Position numbers and translations under genes: made by a program. From CAYYJM01 sp964471755 (GTDB taxonomy: Bacteria > Planctomycetota > Planctomycetia > Gemmatales > Gemmataceae), in the NCBI GenBank assembly GCA_964471755.1, contig CAYYJM010000346.1:1-5675 (forward strand): a stretch of DNA of 5,675 nt. Direction: 5' to 3'. Shown here one piece after another: positions 1-5,371 of this stretch (position 1 is its first letter; each line of letters starts with the position of its first letter). The notes beneath the pieces were generated by a model. It did not search any database. It saw only the letters and a program-made list of their open reading frames with translations, and was not told the DNA's origin.

Positions 1-710
1 TTGTTCGAGGCACCGCTACCACCGACGAGCTGTCGCAGCAGGGTCAGTTCCTCCGCGAGTCGATGGAACACCGGTTCGGTAGCCGAACCGGTCGCGTCCG
101 CTGGTGGACCGTGCGGCCGATCCGGAAAGGCCGGGTCGAGCGCGCGCAGCGCCGCCTCGCCGTCTTCTCGCCACAGACGCAGGCGCGCCAGTTCCGTGGT
201 CCAGTTCGCCGAGAGCGAGAACGACACCAACTCGACGACGCCGAGCGAATCGGCCGGCGTCCAGGGCGTGGGCTGGCCTCCCAGAAAGACGAACTCGTGC
301 GGTCGACGCGTCAGGCCGGCGGTCGCACCGGCCCGGATGCCAGCGGCGTAGGCCTCGGCCACCTCGCGCATCTCGGGAGCGAGGACATCCACCTTGGCCC
401 GGGCGGCGCGATGAAAACCAACCCGACGACTGAGGCGATCGATCGGCAGCGCATCCGGGCCGACCAGTTCGGCCAGGGTGCCGCGACCGACACGCAGGAG
501 CAATTCGAGCTGAAAGGTGCGGTCCTGCCCCTGACAGAAGCCCAGACCGAAGAAGGCGTCCCGTTCGCTACCAGCCTCGATGATTGGGATGCCGTGTCGT
601 TCACGGTGGATCGTCACCGGGCCGTGCAGTCCCGCCACACGAAGTCGGCCCTCCGTGCGCGGAAGTCGGCGACCGAGGACGAGCCGGACCAGCCAGCGAA
701 GAACGCTCAT
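1..710 (-). CDS. Penicillin acylase family protein (Ntn hydrolase, S45), N-terminal part; 3' end beyond window
   Basis: The visible 236 residues match the alpha-chain region of penicillin/acyl-homoserine-lactone acylases. Family marks are the early GPVTIHRERHGIPIIEA segment (residues 30-46), DAFFGLGFCQGQDRTFQLEL (51-70) and RGTLAELVG (76-84). The window ends in GGSGASN (230-236). In this family a Ser after a small residue is the autocatalytic cleavage point and becomes the N-terminal nucleophile of the beta chain, so S235 is the predicted nucleophile. The beta chain lies outside the window. These enzymes hydrolyse amide bonds of small acylated compounds; the substrate cannot be told from sequence. 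The N-terminus (MSVLRWLVRLVLGRR) is short, arginine-rich and lacks a clear signal peptide, whereas many relatives are exported. The start is fixed by the ATGA overlap with the upstream phosphatase gene, which implies translational coupling. The family call is firm and the substrate open. Confidence 0.9.
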   Translation of the reverse strand, partial: MSVLRWLVRLVLGRRLPRTEGRLRVAGLHGPVTIHRERHGIPIIEAGSERDAFFGLGFCQGQDRTFQLELLLRVGRGTLAELVGPDALPIDRLSRRVGFHRAARAKVDVLAPEMREVAEAYAAGIRAGATAGLTRRPHEFVFLGGQPTPWTPADSLGVVELVSFSLSANWTTELARLRLWREDGEAALRALDPAFPDRPHGPPADATGSATEPVFHRLAEELTLLRQLVGGSGASN

Positions 711-1270
711 GGAGAGTCTCCATCGAGGGGATGCAGGCGAGCCGTGATCCAGTGGGCAGCATCGAGCAAATCAGTGGCGACGTGATCCGGCGTGACGAGT
801 CCGGCGTGATGGGTCGCCTCGCCATACCCGGTGCGGACGAGGACGGCAGAGGCTCCAAGGGCCTGGCCCATCTGCACGTCTGCGGCCTTGTCGCCGACGA
901 CGAAGGCCAGGGCAGGGTCGAAGCCGTGTTCGATGGCGGCGCGGAGGGCCAGACCAATGGCCGGTTTGCGGCAGGCGCAGCCATCATCGGGACCGTGCGG
1001 GCAGACGTGGATGCCATCGAGCGTGAGACCAACGTCGGCGAGGATCTCACGCAGGCGAGCATGAACGCGATCGAGAGCCGCCTGATCGAAGTATCCGCGT
1101 GCGAGGCCGGACTGATTCGTCAGCACGACCAGACCGAGGTCGAACGATCGAAAGAGGTGCAGGGCCAGGACCACGCCCGGCAGCAACTCGAGGTCGGCCG
1201 GGTCGGCCAGGTAGTGACGTTCGACGTTCAGGGTTCCGTCGCGATCGAGCAGAACGAAGCGGCGGACCAT
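707..1270 (-). CDS. gmhB: D-glycero-D-manno-heptose 1,7-bisphosphate 7-phosphatase-like HAD phosphatase
   Basis: This 187-residue cytoplasmic HAD-family phosphatase has the usual length for GmhB, which removes the 7-phosphate of heptose bisphosphate in ADP- or GDP-heptose synthesis for envelope glycans. Visible motifs are LLDRDGTLN (D9 nucleophile, D11 acid/base), TNQSG (51-55, motif II), RKPAIG (K102, motif III) and VGDKAAD (D127 and D131, metal binding). Between motifs II and III lies CPH...CAC (C90, H92, C98, C100), the zinc-binding loop that distinguishes GmhB and related histidinol-phosphatase-type enzymes from other HADs. Histidinol phosphatase is the main alternative; no his gene is nearby. 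No heptose isomerase or kinase gene is seen either. The ATG at 1270 directly precedes the conserved core. Its ribosome site is weak, and an extended -10-like TGGTAAACT (1333-1341, minus strand) in the spacer could give some independent transcription. Its stop overlaps the acylase start by four bases. Confidence 0.88.
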   Translation of the reverse strand: MVRRFVLLDRDGTLNVERHYLADPADLELLPGVVLALHLFRSFDLGLVVLTNQSGLARGYFDQAALDRVHARLREILADVGLTLDGIHVCPHGPDDGCACRKPAIGLALRAAIEHGFDPALAFVVGDKAADVQMGQALGASAVLVRTGYGEATHHAGLVTPDHVATDLLDAAHWITARLHPLDGDSP

Positions 1271-1375
1271 GCCTCGGTTCCCGGACAGGTCAGGGTGGTG
1301 CGGGCCCGGCCCGCGGAACGAGATCGATCGTCAGTTTACCACACCGGGAAGTCCGCGCGAAGAAGTCCGCCCGAC
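1271..1375 (-). other. Intergenic spacer with short GC hairpin, in leader of gmhB
   Basis: This 105-base gap between the polytopic membrane protein gene and gmhB holds a perfect 6-bp stem, GCGGGC/GCCCGC, with a 3-base loop at 1300-1314. No T-run follows on the minus strand, so it is a poor intrinsic terminator. A weak extended -10-like sequence (1333-1341) has no convincing -35. No small gene is evident. Confidence 0.3.
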
Positions 1376-3400
1376 TCAGCGTGCGCTGGCCAGGCTCCGC
1401 AGCCGGGCACAATCGTAGATGAACACCGTACCGTCGCTCGCCAGGAAGGGACAGCCCATGTCCCGATCGACGACAACGTAGTCCAGGCCCGGTTCATTGG
1501 CGAGCCGGTAGAGATCCTCCGCCGTGGGGTTCGCCTCGTCCAGGCTCACGCCGTGGATCTGCTCCAGACAATCGCGCCAGGCCGACGTTATGGAGTCCTG
1601 AAACTCGCGATACTGGCACATCTCGAACGCGCCGACGAGTCGGGCGCGACGGAAGCCCTCCGCGGAGGTCTGTCGATTGAAGATCAGGCCGGCCATCTGT
1701 TCGGGATCGAAAAAGACGCAGGCTTCGAGCTGCACCCAGACCGTGTCCACGCGAGTGGCACCCCAGTAGATGGTCAATGGCCGATTGTCGGTGTGGTGCG
1801 CCGCCAGGACCGAGCCGACAAAGGGCAGATGTCGCCCCTGCTTCGTCAGGTACTGCTGGAACCACGTCGTCTGGGTCGCCGCGAAGCAGGTCGCATGCAG
1901 CATCAGAAACAGAGCGAGGGCCCCGGCTCCGACCCATCCCGGCGCGCGGTGCAAGACCCTCGTGAGCAGGAGCAGCAGACCGATGATCATGGCGAGGCAC
2001 GCCGTCGTTCCCAGGACCAGCCACACCACATACAGGCATTCCATCGTGGTGAGCCGGCTCCGCAGCTGATCGATCATCGTCACGATCACGCCGACCCGGT
2101 ACAGGCCCCAGGCGATCAATCCCAGGGCCAGGCTCCAGGCACAGGCGGCACTGAACCAGTCCGGCCGACGTGGCCGAGGCAGGAGGCCGCGAAAGCCAAC
2201 GAGCAGCAGCACCAGAAAGGAGGCAGGCAGGACCAGTTCCAGGAGCGTGCCACTGTTGCACAGCACGAGCCCGAGGCCCAGCACGGCCAGGACCCGGTAG
2301 CGTTCGCTGCCGCTCTGCCAGGCCCAAGCCGCGAGATGGATGCAGCAGGGAATCGCGAGCAGGTGCATCACCCAGAGCATGCGGTAGGGCTGAGCCTGAA
2401 AGAGCAGCTGGTAACCGAGCAGGCTGGCGATCGTGGTCACCAGCAGACCGCACACCCCGACCAGGACGGCGAGACGCAGGAAGCTGGCCCGCTGCCACTC
2501 GGTCCGCGCCCAGAGCGATGCCGCCAGGAGAACGGCACCGGCCGCCAGGACGATCCGTCGCAGTTCGACTTCGCGCCACAGATCCGGGAAGTGATACCCG
2601 TTCGCCAGGCGAACCTGCGCGAGCCACTCGGCGTCCATCGCGCCAAAGAGACGGTAGGACAGTGGCGGGATGCCGAGTCCACCGAGCAGGCCGAGGCCGG
2701 CAAGGCCGAGCAGGATGGCCTGGCCGCGTTCGGGCCACCAGCAGAGGATCGCCCAGCCGACGAGCATCGCCAGGCCCGCCAGTGCCATCAGCGGATGAAG
2801 CAGCAGACCAGCGACGAAACAGGCAGTCGCGAGCAGCCAGCGGCGCTCCAGCAGAAGCGACAGACCGATCAGGACCAGGCCGCAGGTGGGCAGACGCGGT
2901 GTGGTGAAGGCCTCGTTCACATTGAAGACGGCATGACCACCAAAGGCGATGGGATCGACGGCCACGACCAGGACCGCCAGGGCCGTCAGCGGACCCGAGC
3001 CGAACAGGCGGATCAGCAGGCGGGTCACGCCGTACAGGAACAGAGCCCGGCAGGCGAGATAGATGAGAAAGAAGGCCGTGGGGAGCCCAACCCAGCCGGC
3101 CAGAGGAGCCGCCAGCGTCGTGAAGAAGGTGAACCGATCCTGCGAGCCATAACGGAGGAACAGGTCGTTGCTGAACGCACCGCCATGAACGTGGTTGAGC
3201 GTTTGCAGCGCGTACAGTCGGGCGTCGTGGACCATCCCGAGGTAGGGCAGCAGCACGGCGTTAAGAGCCAGCGCCAGCAGGGTGAGCAGGCCAGGCCGGT
3301 CGGCCAGCAACTGCAAGGAAGCCTGGATCCGCGACAGGTAGCTTTCCGAAGTCGGCGCTCCCACGGAAACGTCCGGCAGGGGAGTAACAAGCGAGGACAT
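1376..3400 (-). CDS. Polytopic membrane protein, probable GT-C type glycosyltransferase
   Basis: The protein has 674 residues. About twelve to fourteen hydrophobic segments fill residues 37-508, and a soluble tail follows (about 510-674). A short acidic loop after the first segment (MVHDARLY at 56-63, then SNDLFLR at 77-83) places D59 and D79 where GT-C transferases such as the PMT/ArnT type carry catalytic acidic residues. Other distinctive parts are NEAFTTPRLP (162-171) and LLLHPLMALAG (199-209). The tail includes TIYWGATRVDTVW (543-555) and DYVVVDRD (640-647). I do not recognise a named family; the GT-C assignment is inferred from topology, the acidic loop and the neighbouring gtrA. An O-antigen-polymerase-like or other unknown integral membrane protein is possible. 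I chose the ATG at 3400 because GGAG lies 8 bases upstream and it starts 20 bases after the gtrA stop. A longer in-frame start at 3658 would overlap most of gtrA. Confidence 0.75.
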   Translation of the reverse strand: MSSLVTPLPDVSVGAPTSESYLSRIQASLQLLADRPGLLTLLALALNAVLLPYLGMVHDARLYALQTLNHVHGGAFSNDLFLRYGSQDRFTFFTTLAAPLAGWVGLPTAFFLIYLACRALFLYGVTRLLIRLFGSGPLTALAVLVVAVDPIAFGGHAVFNVNEAFTTPRLPTCGLVLIGLSLLLERRWLLATACFVAGLLLHPLMALAGLAMLVGWAILCWWPERGQAILLGLAGLGLLGGLGIPPLSYRLFGAMDAEWLAQVRLANGYHFPDLWREVELRRIVLAAGAVLLAASLWARTEWQRASFLRLAVLVGVCGLLVTTIASLLGYQLLFQAQPYRMLWVMHLLAIPCCIHLAAWAWQSGSERYRVLAVLGLGLVLCNSGTLLELVLPASFLVLLLVGFRGLLPRPRRPDWFSAACAWSLALGLIAWGLYRVGVIVTMIDQLRSRLTTMECLYVVWLVLGTTACLAMIIGLLLLLTRVLHRAPGWVGAGALALFLMLHATCFAATQTTWFQQYLTKQGRHLPFVGSVLAAHHTDNRPLTIYWGATRVDTVWVQLEACVFFDPEQMAGLIFNRQTSAEGFRRARLVGAFEMCQYREFQDSITSAWRDCLEQIHGVSLDEANPTAEDLYRLANEPGLDYVVVDRDMGCPFLASDGTVFIYDCARLRSLASAR

Positions 3401-3408
3401 CGACACAG

Positions 3409-3412
3409 CTCC
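3409..3412 (-). promoter_or_regulatory. Ribosome binding site deciding the start of the membrane protein gene
   Basis: On the minus strand GGAG lies 8 bases before the ATG at 3400, in the 20-base gap after the gtrA stop. It supports this start over the far upstream in-frame ATG at 3658. Confidence 0.6.
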
Positions 3413-3420
3413 AGGACGGG

Positions 3421-3864
3421 TTACTGGGCCAGCGACTCGGACGGCGATTCCGAACGGAACAGAAGAAACTTGCGGGTGAAGAAATTCCAGTTGAAGGCCA
3501 GGGCCAGTGCGACAAACTTGGCGACGGGCAGAGACAGACGCCAGCCCTCGTGCAACAACTGGATCGTGCCGGCAGTGATGCCCAGACCGCCCAGGGATAG
3601 CACGGTAAAGGCGAGGAAGCCGGCCGCAGCTCGTCGTGGACCGGTCGAAAAGACCCACAGCGAGCAGAGGACGTACTGAAAGACGCCGCCCGTCAGGTAA
3701 CTGACGATCGCCGCCGGGATGGCCGGGACCGACACGGAGACGAGCAGGAAGAGCAGGCCCACGTCGATCGCCATGGCCACGATCGACACGACCAGGGCAC
3801 GCGGCACCTGAAGTACCAGACCATCAGCCGGAGCCAGCAATAGACGAAGCACGACACGCGACAT
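3421..3864 (-). CDS. GtrA-like family membrane protein
   Basis: This 147-residue protein has the length and four-helix plan of the GtrA family (approximate helices 22-44, 48-66, 81-104 and 112-128). Family signatures are a positively charged start to the first helix, the LCSLWVF motif (66-72) where relatives have an aromatic-Val-Phe after helix 2, and FNWNFFTRKFLLF (124-136) closing helix 4. GtrA proteins are thought to flip polyprenyl-phosphate-linked sugars across the inner membrane for glycosyltransferases that act outside. The next gene downstream, 20 bases away and likely co-transcribed, is a large polytopic protein that could be that transferase. I chose the ATG at 3864 because of a very strong purine-rich ribosome site just upstream. 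The frame stays open to an ATG at 3954, but that would add 30 residues without hydrophobic or conserved character and begin at the edge of an inverted repeat. Confidence 0.85.
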   Translation of the reverse strand: MSRVVLRLLLAPADGLVLQVPRALVVSIVAMAIDVGLLFLLVSVSVPAIPAAIVSYLTGGVFQYVLCSLWVFSTGPRRAAAGFLAFTVLSLGGLGITAGTIQLLHEGWRLSLPVAKFVALALAFNWNFFTRKFLLFRSESPSESLAQ

Positions 3865-3868
3865 CGGT

Positions 3869-3879
3869 CCCCCTCCTCC
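3869..3879 (-). promoter_or_regulatory. Strong ribosome binding site of the gtrA-like gene
   Basis: On the minus strand GGAGGAGGGGG ends 4 bases before the ATG at 3864. Its quality decides the start against the longer frame opening at 3954. Confidence 0.7.
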
Positions 3880-3952
3880 GGATCGGGTGTTGGCGCAAGC
3901 ATAGCTCACGGAAGTGACAACGGAGGTGTGGCCCGGGATTTTGGTCCGACCC

Positions 3953-4018
3953 ATTTAGCCGCCGGCTTGCCGGCGGTCTTCGCGGCCAAAGGCACCGCCG
4001 GCAAGCCGGCAGCTAAAT
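3953..4018. repeat. Intergenic inverted repeat with a palindromic arm (REP/MITE-like)
   Basis: Two 25-base arms (3953-3977 and 3994-4018) are reverse complements except at one position (C3960 against A4011) and flank a 16-base loop. Within the left arm, CCGCCGGCTTGCCGGCGG (3959-3976... core of the arm) is itself an 8-bp perfect palindrome around TT. The right arm keeps most of that inner palindrome, so the element can fold as one long hairpin or as two small ones. The outer ends are ATTTAG/CTAAAT. It lies between divergent genes, upstream of both, so it is not placed as a terminator. I recall similar GC-rich palindromes as multi-copy elements in planctomycete genomes, but copy number cannot be tested here. 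Confidence 0.85.
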
Positions 4019-4019
4019 C

Positions 4020-4048
4020 TTGCCGTCGAGGTGGTGGGAAATTAAGAT
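4020..4048 (+). promoter_or_regulatory. Candidate sigma70-type promoter for the DUF6580 gene
   Basis: TTGCCG (4020-4025) and TAAGAT (4043-4048) are separated by exactly 17 bases. Each matches four of six consensus positions. Transcription would begin near 4055, leaving a leader of about 38 bases to the ATG at 4094. The -35 box begins two bases after the inverted repeat. Evidence is motif only. Confidence 0.35.
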
Positions 4049-4080
4049 ACCGGAAGAACCGACCAGGGGATGTCGCCGGG

Positions 4081-4085
4081 AAGGA
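4081..4085 (+). promoter_or_regulatory. Ribosome binding site deciding the start of the DUF6580 gene
   Basis: AAGGA lies 8 bases before the ATG at 4094. The alternative in-frame ATGs at 4070 and 4085 have purine runs directly abutting them, with no usable spacing. Confidence 0.5.
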
Positions 4086-4093
4086 TGGCAGAG

Positions 4094-4729
4094 ATGAACC
4101 ACAAGACGTTCACCTTCGTAGAGTGCGCCTGGGCCGCAATCCTGGCGGTGGTGGCCGGCCTCGCACGCCTGGTCCCGCACGCCTGGAACCTGACGCCGAT
4201 GGGCGGCGTCTCTCTCTTCGGCGGAGCGCGCCTGCCGGCCTGGCTGGCCTTCACCCTGCCTCTCGGAATCATGGCCGGCACCGACGCGATCCTCTGGGCC
4301 TGGCTGCCCGGGTGGACGCCGTTCAACCTGGCCGTCTACGCCAGCCTGCTCGTCTACGTCGCTCTGGGCTACTTCCTGCTCCGCAAACCGACCGCGCTGA
4401 CGATCGTCGGCGTGTCGCTCCTGGGGAGCCTGCAATTCTTCCTGGTCACCAACTTCGCCATCTGGCTCGGAGCGAGCGTTCCGGTGGGCGAACTCGGCGG
4501 CGCTTCCTGGGCCTGGATCAGCGATCCGAACTATCCGTATTCGCTGCTGAAGTACACCTTCGACGTTTCGGGACTGCTGGCCTGCTACGCGATGGCCCTG
4601 CCGTTCTACGGCGGCACCCTGGCCGGCGATCTGATCTTCCCCCTGGTGCTGTTCGGCCTGCACCGCTGGTTGATCGAGCCGACCGCCGAGGTCGAGGCGG
4701 TCCCGGGTCAGGTGGTCGAACGGGCCTAA
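4094..4729 (+). CDS. DUF6580 family putative transport protein (ECF S-component-like)
   Basis: The 211-residue integral membrane protein has about five or six hydrophobic segments (approximately 10-26, 48-70, 78-96, 100-124, 156-172 and 176-193). Features I associate with DUF6580 proteins are ARLVPHAWNLTPMGGVSLFGG (from residue 24, with R25, P28, N32, P35 and the LFGG turn), D64 in the second segment, TNFAIWLG (119-126), and the C-terminal LLACYAMALPFYGGTLAGDL region (from 161, ending at D179). The fold resembles substrate-binding S components of energy-coupling-factor vitamin transporters, but the substrate is unknown and no ECF ATPase or T-component gene is present. It stands alone, divergent from the gtrA operon. 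The ATG at 4094 was chosen from the ribosome site; 4070 is an in-frame alternative. The charged tail after 193 is unremarkable. Its stop shares bases with that of the opposing gene. Confidence 0.78.
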   Translation: MNHKTFTFVECAWAAILAVVAGLARLVPHAWNLTPMGGVSLFGGARLPAWLAFTLPLGIMAGTDAILWAWLPGWTPFNLAVYASLLVYVALGYFLLRKPTALTIVGVSLLGSLQFFLVTNFAIWLGASVPVGELGGASWAWISDPNYPYSLLKYTFDVSGLLACYAMALPFYGGTLAGDLIFPLVLFGLHRWLIEPTAEVEAVPGQVVERA

Positions 4730-5229
4730 TCGTCGCCGACCGGGGAGGGGTGAACCTCCTCTTCTTCCGGCCGAAGGTGATGCCGGAGGCAGAGGCGAAG
4801 ACAGCTGTTCCAGCGCAGGATGGCGTCGTCGTTTTCGGCCGGTCGAATTTTTTCGGCCTGCTCGTAGAACTGCATCGCTCGACTGACCCAGGCGTGAGCC
4901 GCCGTGGCACTGCCCAGGCCGCCCTGAGTCAACCGGGCCGTCGCGCGACGCTCCCAGATGATCCCGGCGTAGTAGAGGCGTTCGTACTCGCCATGCAGGC
5001 GAGGAACGATGGCCTCGGCCTGGGTGAACAGACTGACCGGGCCAGCGGTGAACTGGTCGGTCAGGGTCAGCAGGAGGATGATCAGGGCCCGCTGGTTGTC
5101 CGCATCGATGGCCAGCACGTCCAGGCAGATACTCTCGGCCTGGGTTGGCTCGTTCAGTAGACGGTAGCGATCGGCCTTGTCGAGGCAGAGAGGGATCGCT
5201 TCCCGCGAGATTGGCTTGAAGTCCGGCAT
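4726..5229 (-). CDS. TPR-like helical repeat protein, conserved hypothetical
   Basis: This soluble 167-residue protein is predicted to be all helical, with no signal peptide or membrane segment. Residues 9-46 read like a tetratricopeptide unit: KADRYRLLNEPTQAESICLD followed by the turn IDADNQRALI (41-50). A second unit is likely near 110-131 (AMQFYEQAEKIRPAE). Between them is a conserved-looking helix with YERLYYAGIIWERRATARL (from residue 82). The motif NDDAILRWNSC (133-143) looks like a family signature rather than generic TPR. TPR proteins act as protein-binding scaffolds; no partner or role can be assigned. It follows an sdhB-type gene in the same direction, 142 bases away, with a repeat cluster between, so co-transcription is possible but unproven. 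The start is supported by GGAGGA (5235-5240) five bases before the ATG. Confidence 0.78.
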   Translation of the reverse strand: MPDFKPISREAIPLCLDKADRYRLLNEPTQAESICLDVLAIDADNQRALIILLLTLTDQFTAGPVSLFTQAEAIVPRLHGEYERLYYAGIIWERRATARLTQGGLGSATAAHAWVSRAMQFYEQAEKIRPAENDDAILRWNSCLRLCLRHHLRPEEEEVHPSPVGDD

Positions 5230-5250
5230 GGGAGTCCTCCGTCAGAGTCC

Positions 5251-5333
5251 GGCGAGCCGGGAGCGTCAGCGACCGGAGTTCCGTATTCTGCATCCGAAGC
5301 GTCAACTCCGGTCGCTGACGCTGCCGGCTCGCC
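5251..5333. repeat. Inverted repeat with 30-base arms (intergenic hairpin element)
   Basis: The arms at 5251-5280 and 5304-5333 are reverse complements at 29 of 30 positions (the mismatch is at G5261/C5323-side of the stem) and enclose a 23-base loop. The core word is AGCGTCAGCGACCGGAGTT. No T-run follows in either direction, but the stem is long enough to act as a transcript-stabilising or attenuating hairpin after the leftward sdhB-type gene. The family is distinct in sequence from the inverted repeat near 3953-4018. Confidence 0.85.
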
Positions 5334-5339
5334 AAAAGA

Positions 5340-5368
5340 CCGTCGCTGACGCTTCCGGCTCTCGACGG
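5340..5368. repeat. Third, partial copy of the 5251-5333 repeat arm with its own small stem
   Basis: Bases 5342-5361 match the right arm of the neighbouring repeat (5311-5330) at 19 of 20 positions, in direct orientation and offset by 31 bases. The flanks CCGTCG (5340-5345) and CGACGG (5363-5368) form a separate 6-bp stem. The element ends four bases from the stop codon of the sdhB-type gene. Confidence 0.75.
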
Positions 5369-5371
5369 ACT

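Noticed and set aside
3401..3658. N-terminal extension of the large membrane protein by 86 residues
   Set aside because: It would overlap most of the 3' half of gtrA, is Arg/Ser-rich without family character, and the ATG at 3400 has its own ribosome site.
584..3679. A 1031-codon open frame on the plus strand, antisense to the phosphatase, membrane protein and part of gtrA
   Set aside because: Its product is Gln/Arg/Glu/Gly-rich with no domain, which is what the complement of Leu/Ala/Val-rich codons with G/C third positions yields. It has no ribosome site, and the opposite strand has clear HAD and GtrA family motifs.
3898..3920. Promoter for gtrA from TTGTCA (3915-3920) and TATGCT (3898-3903) on the minus strand
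   Set aside because: The spacing is only 11 bases, too short for a sigma70 promoter, and neither box has a good partner at 16-18 bases.
3865..3954. N-terminal extension of the GtrA-like protein by 30 residues
   Set aside because: The strong ribosome site at 3869-3879 would be inside the coding region, and the added residues include a GGGG run from that site and nothing conserved.
3928..5160. A 410-codon plus-strand open frame and a 440-codon minus-strand frame (4013-5335) over the same region
   Set aside because: Both run through the inverted repeats and across the DUF6580 and TPR-like genes in other frames. Their composition is low-complexity Arg/Gly/Pro-rich and no family motif is seen.
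5251..5368. CRISPR array
   Set aside because: There are only two full arms in inverted orientation plus one partial copy, with no regular spacers and no cas gene. The arrangement is that of a palindromic element.
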